Part shown: positions 14,495 through 20,826 of the stretch, one piece after another | Position numbering within the stretch: the first letter of the stretch is position 1 | Layout: each line of letters opens with the position of its first letter | DNA from: Clostridiales bacterium | GTDB lineage: Bacteria; Bacillota; Clostridia; Oscillospirales; Oscillospiraceae | Direction of reading: 5' to 3' | Assembly (NCBI GenBank): GCA_021203685.1 | Contig: JAJQAS010000284.1 | Coordinates: 1 to 20,826, forward strand | Length of the DNA stretch: 20,826 nt | The notes under the pieces: model-generated | Seen by the model: the letters and a program-made list of their open reading frames with translations, nothing else | Told to the model about the DNA's origin: nothing | Databases searched by the model: none | Position numbers and translations under genes: made by a program

Positions 14495-16303
14495 TTATTC
14501 CCAGTTGGTACCGGTGTACATATCTGTGGTGTCTGCGTTGGTGGTGGCCAGCACCGCCGTGAAGTAAGTCAGGGCGGTGCAACGATAAATCAGGTAGCTC
14601 ATATCCGCCACGTTGGAAGTATCCCACCCCGACAGATCCAGGGTGGTCAGAGCATCACAGCCAGCAAACATCCAGCTGATATCCGTCACGCTGGAGGTGT
14701 CCCACTCGGACAGGCCCAGGGATGTCAGCCCATCGCACTCATAGAACATGCTGTTCATATCTGTCACGTTCGAAGTATCCCAACCGGCCACATCCAGTGT
14801 TGCCAGCACCGCGCAGCCGTCAAACATCAAGCTCATATCCGTCACACTGGAGGTATCCCACCCGGAGACATCCAGTTCCGTCAAGGCAGAGCAGTCGAAA
14901 AACATCGCGTTCATGTTTGTCACGTTAGAGGTATCCCAACCAGTCAAATCTATCGTTGTCAGAGACTCACACAAAGAAAACAAACAGCTCATATCCGTCA
15001 CGTTGGAGGTATCCCACCCCGACACGTCCAATTCCTTCAGGGCCGTGCAGCTGTCAAACATTACATTCATATTCGTCACGTTGGAGGTATCAAAATTCCC
15101 ATCAAAATGAATCGCTGTCACATTTTCATACCCTCCAAACAGGCCCCCACAGTTCCGTCCCGACACGCCGCCGTCCCCGGCGATGTACTGCACTGTCCCG
15201 TCCGTCCAGCACAGGACGCTGCCGTCTCCCGCCTCGGAGAGGTCGGTGGCATCCTCCGGCGCGTCCGTCAGGGTGTCCAGAAAGTACACTTCCGTGATGT
15301 CCGTTTTTGCTGTGACACCGTCCAGGGAGGTTTCCGTTTCAAAGTTCTCGATCCCCACGCTGCCCAGGACGCCGCCCCCTGTGGCTGCGCTGGTGTTCTC
15401 CGTTTCCCCGGCCGCGCTGCCATACACCACAGTTGGGCTGCTGCTGTCCTCTGACCCGTCTGCGCCGCTGTTCACGGCAGGCCACACCAGCCAGCGAAGC
15501 AGCACCGCCGCCACCGCCACAACAACTGCGACGATCCCAACGACAACCAGCCATTTTTTCCGTTTTTGAGGATACTTCCGCTTGTAAGTGCGTTTCGTTG
15601 GGGGACGCCGCACTTTTTGGCTCGTCTTGCTCTGCCGTTGGCTCGAACTGGTGTCCTTCGGTTTCGATTCCACACTCAGGTCGTCCAGCTCCAAATACTC
15701 ATCCCATGAAAACAAGTCCGAAAAATCCGGTTCCGCTTCTGTGTGTGTCTGCGGTTTTGCTGTCTGCTTTGGCGGGTCGCCCCGGAAAGCGTCCGATTCG
15801 GATGCAGCGCGCTTCTGGTGCTCCTCCCGGAGCCACTTTAGCTCCACTTCCGTGGCCTGCTTCTCCGTCCGGAGCTGCTGCACCACTTCCTCCAGCGCCT
15901 GCTTCTCTATCCGGAGCCGCCGCCGTTCTGTTTCCAGGCTCTGGATTTGTGCGGTACGCCTTTGCGCTTCCTCCATCCAATAACGCTGCTGCGCCTGGGC
16001 TTCCCGGAACTGCTGCGCCTTGGCTTCGAGATCCCTGACCTCCGTCTGGTGCTTTCGCTCCGCCGCCCGGAGCCGTTTCAGCTCCGACGCCTGCCGTTTC
16101 TCCTTGGCCTGGAGCCGCTTCACCTCCGCGCCCAGCCGCATCCGGTTGGGATCGGGCGGCGGCATCAGGGTGGGATAGGCCAGATAGTTGGCGCTCTGGT
16201 CGAATCCGCAGCCGGGGCAAATGGTCTCCGCGCCGTTCTCCCGGCCGCAGTCGGGGCAAACCCAGCCGCCGTCGTTTGTGAAGTTCTCTCTTTTTTCAGG
16301 CAT
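14495..16303 (-). CDS. Membrane-spanning zinc-ribbon / coiled-coil / BspA-type LRR protein
   Basis: The product is 602 residues from ATG 16303. Order of parts: zinc ribbon with C16/C19 and C29/C32; SANYLAYPTLM at about 37-47; coiled coil about 55-168; a low-complexity acidic then strongly basic stretch ending PQKRKK; one transmembrane segment at 251-275 (WLVVVGIVAVVVAVAAVLLR core); a Ser/Gly-rich spacer; the cap domain (SLDGVTAKTDITEVYFL); and about eight LRR units ending DMYTGTNWE. The basic cluster before the membrane segment predicts, by the positive-inside rule, a cytoplasmic N-terminus and external LRRs. It could therefore be a receptor relaying to the cytoplasmic motif-sharing paralogues. 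It has its own promoter. Confidence 0.92.
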   Translation of the reverse strand: MPEKRENFTNDGGWVCPDCGRENGAETICPGCGFDQSANYLAYPTLMPPPDPNRMRLGAEVKRLQAKEKRQASELKRLRAAERKHQTEVRDLEAKAQQFREAQAQQRYWMEEAQRRTAQIQSLETERRRLRIEKQALEEVVQQLRTEKQATEVELKWLREEHQKRAASESDAFRGDPPKQTAKPQTHTEAEPDFSDLFSWDEYLELDDLSVESKPKDTSSSQRQSKTSQKVRRPPTKRTYKRKYPQKRKKWLVVVGIVAVVVAVAAVLLRWLVWPAVNSGADGSEDSSSPTVVYGSAAGETENTSAATGGGVLGSVGIENFETETSLDGVTAKTDITEVYFLDTLTDAPEDATDLSEAGDGSVLCWTDGTVQYIAGDGGVSGRNCGGLFGGYENVTAIHFDGNFDTSNVTNMNVMFDSCTALKELDVSGWDTSNVTDMSCLFSLCESLTTIDLTGWDTSNVTNMNAMFFDCSALTELDVSGWDTSSVTDMSLMFDGCAVLATLDVAGWDTSNVTDMNSMFYECDGLTSLGLSEWDTSSVTDISWMFAGCDALTTLDLSGWDTSNVADMSYLIYRCTALTYFTAVLATTNADTTDMYTGTNWE

Positions 16304-16332
16304 ACCGACGGCTCACTTTCTCCATTTTGCCC

Positions 16333-16341
16333 ATTATACCA
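16333..16341 (-). promoter_or_regulatory. Extended -10 promoter of the membrane LRR gene
   Basis: TATAAT (complement of 16333-16338) is preceded by TGG. The -35 region is weak (TGGTAA). The block 16333-16395 matches 14430-14492, upstream of the next LRR gene, with about seven differences in 63 bases, though the two coding sequences are less alike. That supports it as a real, conserved control region. Confidence 0.65.
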
Positions 16342-16364
16342 GCTTTCGCCTGTTCTTACCAGTG

Positions 16365-16395
16365 TTTTCGACGGGATATTTCTAAAAATCGAAAA
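16365..16395 (-). promoter_or_regulatory. Inverted repeat TTTTCG-N19-CGAAAA, second copy
   Basis: The arms are at 16365-16370 and 16390-16395, with the same 19-base spacing and the same 26-base distance from the -10 box as at 14462-14492. The conserved ATATCCCGT lies inside the spacer. Confidence 0.5.
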
Positions 16396-16438
16396 ATTTA
16401 TCTGGTTACCCCTTTGAATCAGCCACGCTGATGAGCTG

Positions 16439-16581
16439 TTAGCTATTAGCTGTTAGTCAGGTACTGCCGGTCTAAAGCGAGCAGCCGGAAAGAAGGCTGA
16501 GAGCAAAACCACCTGTTTGTAAAGCAATGCAAACGGTAAGCACGGTTACGCAATGACAAGTACCGCAAAGCTAATAGCTAA
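16439..16581. repeat. 13-bp inverted repeat pair enclosing 117 bases (MITE-like)
   Basis: TTAGCTATTAGCT at 16439-16451 is exactly inverted at 16569-16581. Near the left arm the motif repeats (AGCTGTTAGCTATTAGCTGTTAG). GCAATG occurs twice inside, and partial inverted similarity around GGTACT continues inward. There is no coding potential. It could be a small nonautonomous element, a REP-like dispersed repeat or an RNA hairpin region. Confidence 0.4.
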
Positions 16582-16620
16582 ATTTCTCATAAGGCTGAAC
16601 AAAAGGGATAATCATTCATT

Positions 16621-18357
16621 TTATCCCCAGCGGGTGCCGGTGTACATCCCATCCGTGTTCGCGCGGGAGGTGTCCAGCCAGCGCGGGTCAAAGTCGGTCA
16701 GGCAATAGCACCCCCAAAACATATTTTGCATCTCCGTCACACGGGAGGTGTTCCAGCCGGAGGCATTCAGCGATTTCAGTGATTTGCACAAGAAAAACAT
16801 CCAGCCCATTTTCATCACACGGGAGGTATCCCACCCAGACAAGTCCAGTTCTCGCAGAGAATGGCAGTAAGAAAACATCCCTCTCATATTCGTCACGCGG
16901 GAGGTGTCCCACCCAGAAATATCCAGTTTTTGTAAGCATTCACAGTGCTCGAACAGGTCACGCATATCTGTAACGCAGGACGTGTCCCAGCCAGACAGAT
17001 CCAGCACTTTCAGGGCCGTACAGTTCCGAAACGTCCAGCTCAGGTCCGTCACATGGGACGTGTTCCACCCGGAAAGGTGCAGCTCTGCCAGAGAACCGCA
17101 GCCACTGAACATCGACTGTATATTCGTCACGCAGGAGGTGTCCCAACCAGAGATGTTCAACATTCGCAGAGAGCCGCAATTGGAAAACATCCGGCTCATT
17201 GTCGTCACGCGGGACGTGTTCCACCTGGACACGTCCAGAGATTGCAGGGATTTACAATCAGTAAACATCCAATTCATCCGCGTCACATGGGAGGTGTCCC
17301 AGTCGGCGATGTCCAGGGTTTGCAGCGTTTCACAGTGTTCAAACATACTGTGCATATTCACAACATTGGAGATGTCAAAGTTGCCGTCAAAGTGGATAGC
17401 CGTCACCTTTTTGTACCCTGCGAAGATCTTTTCACAGGATCTCCCGGCGGCCACGCCGCCCTTCCCGGCGATGTACAGCACCCCCTGCTTCGTCCAGCAA
17501 AGGACGCTGCGGTCCCTCGCCTCCGAGAGGTCGGCAGCGGTGCCGGGCGCGCCTGCCAGGGTGTCCAGGAACCGCACTTCCCTGACGCTTTCCTTCTGCG
17601 TGACGCCGTCCAGGGCGTACGTCTCGTCGATGCGTCTGCTCCCCATCCTGCTGGGGTTTTTGAGCTTCCGCGCGGGCAATTCCACAGTTTTCCGTGCGTC
17701 TGCCCGGAGCCGCTGGTTTTCCGTCTGGAGCCGCTGCACCATGGTTTGGAGCCGCTGTACCTCCCCCTGGAGACGCTTGCGCTCCTCCTCCTGCCGCTGC
17801 TCTGTGGCCCGGAACCGCTGGTTTTCTGCCAGGAGCGTCCGCTCCGACGTCTGGAGCCGCTGCGTCTCGGCGGCCCGCCGCTTTTCCGCCGCCCGGAGGC
17901 GTTTCACCTCCGCTTCCAGTTCCTCCACCCGCTCCTGCAAGGGGTCCACCCGCTGGGGGACCGGCATCAGGGTGGGGTAGGCCAGGTAGTTGGTACTCTC
18001 GTCCGCGCCCCAGGCGGGTGTGGTGGTTCCTTGATTGCCGTCCCGGCTGGCAGGGCACTGCTGGCGGGGAGGCAAGGGCCACACCTGCTTGATAGAGAGG
18101 TTGATGCTGTTGTCCTCCTCCATGCCGATGACCTTGACCATGATCCGGTCGCCGACTGTCAGGATCTCGTTGGCATCGTTGACGTAAGAATAAGCGATTT
18201 CGGAAGTGTGTACCAGCCCGGTGCGACCTCCGGGCAGTGCCACAAACGCGCCAGATTTGGTGATGCTAGTGACTTTACCCTCTAAAATAGTTCCGATTTC
18301 CAATTCCATTTCCCGTTTTGTTTCCTCCTGCGATTTTTCTCTTCTCTTTTCAGGCAT
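16621..18357 (-). CDS. S1 RNA-binding domain fused to a BspA-type LRR protein
   Basis: The product is 578 residues from ATG 18357, with AAAGGAG upstream. After an MPEKRR leader, residues about 18-92 form an S1 domain (IGTILEGKVTSITKSGAFVA; GLVHTSEIAYSYVND; INLSIKQVWPLPPR). This closely resembles the housekeeping YabR-type S1 proteins of Firmicutes, even in its proline-rich end. ADESTNYLAYPTLM follows at about 118-131, then a coiled coil (140-220), the cap domain and about eleven LRR units ending DGMYTGTRWG. No signal peptide or membrane segment is seen. An AGGAGG lies 14 bases upstream of an internal ATG at 18309, just before the S1 domain, perhaps a relic of the captured gene. RNA or ribosome binding coupled to LRR recognition is inferred. 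Confidence 0.93.
   Translation of the reverse strand: MPEKRREKSQEETKREMELEIGTILEGKVTSITKSGAFVALPGGRTGLVHTSEIAYSYVNDANEILTVGDRIMVKVIGMEEDNSINLSIKQVWPLPPRQQCPASRDGNQGTTTPAWGADESTNYLAYPTLMPVPQRVDPLQERVEELEAEVKRLRAAEKRRAAETQRLQTSERTLLAENQRFRATEQRQEEERKRLQGEVQRLQTMVQRLQTENQRLRADARKTVELPARKLKNPSRMGSRRIDETYALDGVTQKESVREVRFLDTLAGAPGTAADLSEARDRSVLCWTKQGVLYIAGKGGVAAGRSCEKIFAGYKKVTAIHFDGNFDISNVVNMHSMFEHCETLQTLDIADWDTSHVTRMNWMFTDCKSLQSLDVSRWNTSRVTTMSRMFSNCGSLRMLNISGWDTSCVTNIQSMFSGCGSLAELHLSGWNTSHVTDLSWTFRNCTALKVLDLSGWDTSCVTDMRDLFEHCECLQKLDISGWDTSRVTNMRGMFSYCHSLRELDLSGWDTSRVMKMGWMFFLCKSLKSLNASGWNTSRVTEMQNMFWGCYCLTDFDPRWLDTSRANTDGMYTGTRWG
17950..18017. repeat. Conserved 68-bp 5' block encoding the YPTLM motif, copy 1
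   Basis: This block encodes ADESTNYLAYPTLMPVPQR and flanks in the S1-LRR gene. It differs from 19321-19388 at one base and from 20435-20502 at about four. Adjoining coiled-coil sequence is far less conserved, so selection on the motif or recombination keeps this block uniform. Confidence 0.9.
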
Positions 18358-18380
18358 GATTACCGTCTCCTTTCTCTGTC

Positions 18381-18398
18381 AGGGCGTTCAACGTCCCT
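18381..18398 (-). other. Short inverted repeat at the stop of the 18397-19416 gene
   Basis: The sequence AGGGCGTTCAACGTCCCT forms two 8-base arms (AGGGCGTT, AACGTCCCT) with one mismatch and almost no loop. It overlaps the stop codon of the upstream LRR gene and precedes the ribosome binding site of the next. No U-run follows, so it is not a Rho-independent terminator. It may be a protein-binding palindrome or chance. Confidence 0.3.
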
Positions 18399-19416
18399 AC
18401 TTCCCCCATTTTTTTGCGCTATACATTTCCCAAGTTTGCGCGCTGTTGGTGTCCAGCCGGGCGGTGTCAGAGTGTTTCAATGCGGAGCAGCCATAAAACA
18501 TCCAGCGCATATCTCTTACGCCCCTTGTGTTCCATCCAGCCACATTCAGAAATGTCAGAGATTTGCACCCATGAAACATGGCTCGCATATCTTTCACGCT
18601 GGCAGTGTTCCACCCAGACAGATTCAGAGAGATCAGGGACGTGCACCCTTCAAACATGGCTTGCATGTTTGTCGCGCTGGCAGTGTTCCACTCAGATACG
18701 TCCAACTTGGTCAGCGCAGCACAGCCATAAAACAGCCAGCTCATATCCGTCACGTTGGCGGTGTTCCAACCGGACACGTTCAGCTCTGTCAGGGATTTAC
18801 ACCCGCTGAATACCGCCCGCATGTTCGTCACGGCAGAGGTGTCAAAATTTCCGTCAAAGCGGATGGCGGTCATCCCTGTATATTCATAAAACAGGTCCTT
18901 ACAGGAGGCTCCGGCCGCTACGCCGCCCTCCCCGGCGATGTACTGCACGCCTTCCTCTGTCCAGCACAAAACGCTGCGGTCTTTCGCCTCGGAAAGGTCG
19001 GCGGCGGTGCCGGGCGCGCCTGCCAGGGTGTCCAGGAACCGAACCTCCTTGACATTCCCCTTCGGCGTGACGCCATCCAGCGAAAGTTCGCTGGTGCGGT
19101 CGCCCACCTTGCCCATCCGGTTTTGCTTTCTCCGCTTCTGTGTGGGCTGTGCCATTCCAGGCTCCAACGCCGTCGACAAAAGACACTCCAACGCCGCCTC
19201 GGTGCGCGTCTGCGACTCCGTCAAGAGACGCTGCACCTCCCTCTCGACTCGTTTTCGCTCTTCGGCCAAAAGCCGCTGTACCTCCGCCTGCAACTCCGCC
19301 GACCGTCGGCCCGGCTCCGCCCGCTGGGGGACCGGCATCAGGGTGGGGTAGTCCAGGTAGTTGGTACTCTCGTCCGCGCCCCAGGCGGACGCGGCGGTGC
19401 TTCTATCGTTCGTCAT
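18397..19416 (-). CDS. Short cytoplasmic BspA-type LRR protein (339 residues)
   Basis: Starts at ATG 19416 behind GGAAGGAAGC. The leader MTNDRSTAASAWG is followed by ADESTNYLDYPTLMPVPQR at about 14-32, a coiled coil (about 38-85), the cap domain (SLDGVTPKGNVKEVRFL, VLCWTEEGVQYIAGEGGV) and about five LRR units. The C-terminus is WEMYSAKKWGK, a diverged form of the DMYTGTxWG ending. It has no signal peptide or membrane helix, so it is probably cytoplasmic. Its first 68 bases after the leader differ from the 16621-18357 gene at a single base, which causes the Ala-to-Asp change in the motif, whereas the coiled coil diverges strongly. Confidence 0.9.
   Translation of the reverse strand: MTNDRSTAASAWGADESTNYLDYPTLMPVPQRAEPGRRSAELQAEVQRLLAEERKRVEREVQRLLTESQTRTEAALECLLSTALEPGMAQPTQKRRKQNRMGKVGDRTSELSLDGVTPKGNVKEVRFLDTLAGAPGTAADLSEAKDRSVLCWTEEGVQYIAGEGGVAAGASCKDLFYEYTGMTAIRFDGNFDTSAVTNMRAVFSGCKSLTELNVSGWNTANVTDMSWLFYGCAALTKLDVSEWNTASATNMQAMFEGCTSLISLNLSGWNTASVKDMRAMFHGCKSLTFLNVAGWNTRGVRDMRWMFYGCSALKHSDTARLDTNSAQTWEMYSAKKWGK
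19321..19388. repeat. Conserved 68-bp 5' block, copy 2
   Basis: The copy in the 18397-19416 gene. The single difference from copy 1 changes the motif from NYLAYPTLM to NYLDYPTLM. Confidence 0.9.
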
Positions 19417-19498
19417 TTTGCAACGCTTCCTTCCTCTGTCTGCGCCTGAGTCGGCAGTCCTGCCGGTGTTTTCCGCTCAATTTCCCTGCGCCGCAGGC

Positions 19499-20521
19499 TT
19501 ACTGCCATTTGGTCCCGAAGTACATCATGATTTTATCCGCCTGGGTCGCATTCACCCACTTGGGGTCATAGTCCCGCAGGGCGGAACAGCAATAAAACAT
19601 CATGCTCATATCCGTCACCCTGGAGGTGTCCCACCCCGACACGTTCAGGGACTCCAACGCCGTGCAGCCGTTGAACATACCGCTCATATTTGTCACATTG
19701 GAGATGTCCCAGCCCGACAGGTCCAGCGCGGTCAGGGACTTGCAGTGCCAAAACAGTTCGCTCATATTCGTCACACCGGAGGTGTCAAGGCTGCCGGCGG
19801 ACTTGACCTCGGTCAGGTTCTCATACCCCGCAAACATACACGCGCAGGAACTGCCGGCGATCACGCGCCCTTCTCCCGCGATATACTGCCGCACGACGGT
19901 GTTTTTACTGGCCTTCTTGGAGAAAAACGCGCCCTTCGTCTTGGACGAGACGGTTTCCGTCCAGCACAAAACACTGCGGTCCCCCGCCTCGGAGAGGTCA
20001 GCGGCATTCTTCGGCGCGGTCCCCAGGTTCTCCAGGAAGCAGACCTCTGTAATTTTGTTTCGCGGCGTGACACCGTCCAGGGAACGCTCATCGTGGGTTT
20101 TCCCCAGGTTTTTCATGCGGCTCCCCTTGGGGGGCTGCTGGGGGGTCTTTTCCCCCTGGAGCTTCCGGATTTCCCGCTGGAGCCGCTGGATCTCCGCCAG
20201 GTGCGTCTGCTCCGCCGTTCGGCGCTGCTCCAGCTCCAGCTGGAGACGGCTGATCTCCGCCAGGTGCGTCTGCTCCGCGGCCCGGCGCTGCTCCAGCTTC
20301 TGCTTCAGCTCTGCCAGCATCTTCTCATAATATTCCGCCAGAGCCTTGGACTGCTCCACCAGTGCGCGTTCCTTATCCCGGCGCAGCTGCACCTCCTCTT
20401 CCAGCTCCTCTATTCTCAACTGGGCGGGATCCTCCCGCTGGGGCAGCAGCATCAGGGTGGGGTAGGCCAGGTAGTTGGTGCTCTCGTCCGCGCCCCAGGC
20501 GGCTGTGGTCTTGTCTGTCAT
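19499..20521 (-). CDS. Short cytoplasmic BspA-type LRR protein with a basic insertion in its cap
   Basis: The product is 340 residues from ATG 20521, with AAAGGAGCGAAAATC upstream. MTDKTTAAWGADESTNYLAYPTLM occupies residues 1-24 and is followed by a long coiled coil (about 35-125) containing a repeated unit, (E/L)QRR(T/A)AEQTHLAEI, twice. The cap domain then carries an insertion of about 17 residues, Lys/Ser-rich (SSKTKGAFFSKKASKNTVV), between CWTE and QYIAGEG that no other copy has. About four LRR units follow, ending MMYFGTKWQ. No signal peptide or membrane helix is seen. It lies 45 bases after the partial LRR gene and 82 bases before the next. Confidence 0.9.
   Translation of the reverse strand: MTDKTTAAWGADESTNYLAYPTLMLLPQREDPAQLRIEELEEEVQLRRDKERALVEQSKALAEYYEKMLAELKQKLEQRRAAEQTHLAEISRLQLELEQRRTAEQTHLAEIQRLQREIRKLQGEKTPQQPPKGSRMKNLGKTHDERSLDGVTPRNKITEVCFLENLGTAPKNAADLSEAGDRSVLCWTETVSSKTKGAFFSKKASKNTVVRQYIAGEGRVIAGSSCACMFAGYENLTEVKSAGSLDTSGVTNMSELFWHCKSLTALDLSGWDISNVTNMSGMFNGCTALESLNVSGWDTSRVTDMSMMFYCCSALRDYDPKWVNATQADKIMMYFGTKWQ
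20435..20502. repeat. Conserved 68-bp 5' block, copy 3
   Basis: The copy in the 19499-20521 gene, with about four differences from copy 1, three of them clustered in the codons after the motif (LLPQR in place of PVPQR). Confidence 0.9.
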
Positions 20522-20566
20522 GATTTTCGCTCCTTTTTTCTGTTCAACTGCTGCAAAGGCGGCAGG

Positions 20567-20826
20567 TCATTCCCAGCGGGTGCCGGTGTACATATCTGTG
20601 GTGTCTGCGTTGGAGGTGTCCCAGTCGGGGACATCCAGGGAGGTCAAGGCAGAGCAGTTATAAAACATATGGTTCATATCCGTCACGTTACCCGTGTTCC
20701 AATTGCTGAGGTTCAGCGATGTCAGGGAAGCACAGCTGCAAAACAGATGGCCCATATCTGTCACGCTGGAAGTGTTCCAGTTGGACACATCCAGTTCGGT
20801 CAGAGCCGTACAGCCATTGAACATGG
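20567..20826 (-). CDS. C-terminal part of a sixth BspA-type LRR protein (partial)
   Basis: The frame is open from the right edge to a TGA at 20567, so only the C-terminus is visible, about 85 residues. It shows three LRR units (LTELDVSNWNTSSVTDMGHLF; LTSLNLSNWNTGNVTDMNHMF; LTSLDVPDWDTSNADTTDM) and ends DMYTGTRWE. The visible Met is just an MF of a repeat, not a start. It extends the family beyond the window, so the LRR set has at least six members. Confidence 0.9.
   Translation of the reverse strand, partial: MFNGCTALTELDVSNWNTSSVTDMGHLFCSCASLTSLNLSNWNTGNVTDMNHMFYNCSALTSLDVPDWDTSNADTTDMYTGTRWE

Larger units (their letters stand above)
16304..16620. other. 317-base intergenic region with a promoter and an inverted-repeat element
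   Basis: This is the only long gap in the window. The side nearest 16303 holds the promoter and inverted repeat of the 14495-16303 gene. The rest is AT-richer than its surroundings and bounded by a 13-bp inverted repeat (16439-16451 and 16569-16581). I find no open frame, tRNA or clear Rho-independent terminator. Confidence 0.7.

Noticed and set aside
16304..16620. tRNA or small RNA gene in the long gap
   Set aside because: No cloverleaf, T-loop sequence or terminator could be made out, only the inverted repeats.
19453..19497. Rho-independent terminators between LRR genes
   Set aside because: Short GC hairpins (CGGCAG-TC-CTGCCG and CCTGC-GCC-GCAGG) exist but no U-run follows on the coding strand.
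12239..20826. CRISPR-like regular repeats
   Set aside because: The roughly 70-base periodicity is coding LRR sequence (23-24 residues per unit) with diverged copies, not identical repeats with unique spacers.

Overview
The window is a GC-rich (roughly 55-60% by eye) block in which every supportable gene lies on the minus strand, so it reads from the right end to the left end. Strong GGAGG-type ribosome binding sites, a DUF1294 membrane protein, a YabR-type S1 domain and BspA-type leucine-rich repeats together suggest a Gram-positive gut member of the Clostridia (Oscillospiraceae-like). That placement is inference. I see no tRNA, rRNA, transposase, integrase or CRISPR array.

Right half (20826 to 12239): six consecutive BspA/DUF285-type leucine-rich repeat genes, one running off the right edge. 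None has a signal peptide. The five with visible N-termini share a short motif of the form NYLAYPTLM, followed by a coiled coil, a BspA-type cap domain, an array of 23-24-residue repeats and, with some variation, a C-terminal DMYTGTxWG-like end. What lies ahead of the motif varies: nothing (genes at 19499 and 18397), a YabR-like S1 RNA-binding domain (16621), a zinc ribbon plus a later transmembrane segment (14495), or a short leader (12239). The last two genes each have an upstream region with the same extended -10 promoter and a conserved inverted repeat.

Left half (12204 to 1): a tightly packed set with short gaps, apart from one 166-base gap. In transcription order it encodes a DUF1294 membrane protein, a SWIM zinc-finger plus HerA/DptH-like ATPase (frame interrupted at a G7 tract), an Hsp70-like ATPase with an unusual C-terminal region, an 825-residue coiled-coil protein, a zinc-ribbon protein, a 529-residue protein of unknown function, two paralogous coiled-coil proteins sharing a perfect 336-base repeat, a small coiled-coil protein (frame interrupted at an A6 tract), and the N-terminus of a protein resembling an MIT domain followed by a proline-rich linker.

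My reading, as inference: this is one multi-component system. A core of nucleotide-driven machines (HerA-like, Hsp70-like, perhaps an AAA+ enzyme beyond the left edge) and long coiled-coil scaffolds is paired with a diversifying set of LRR proteins, one of them membrane-spanning with its LRRs predicted outside. This could be a sensing, defence or membrane-remodelling apparatus. Nothing in the window proves which. Two frames broken at homopolymers may be assembly errors, phase switches or recoding sites.
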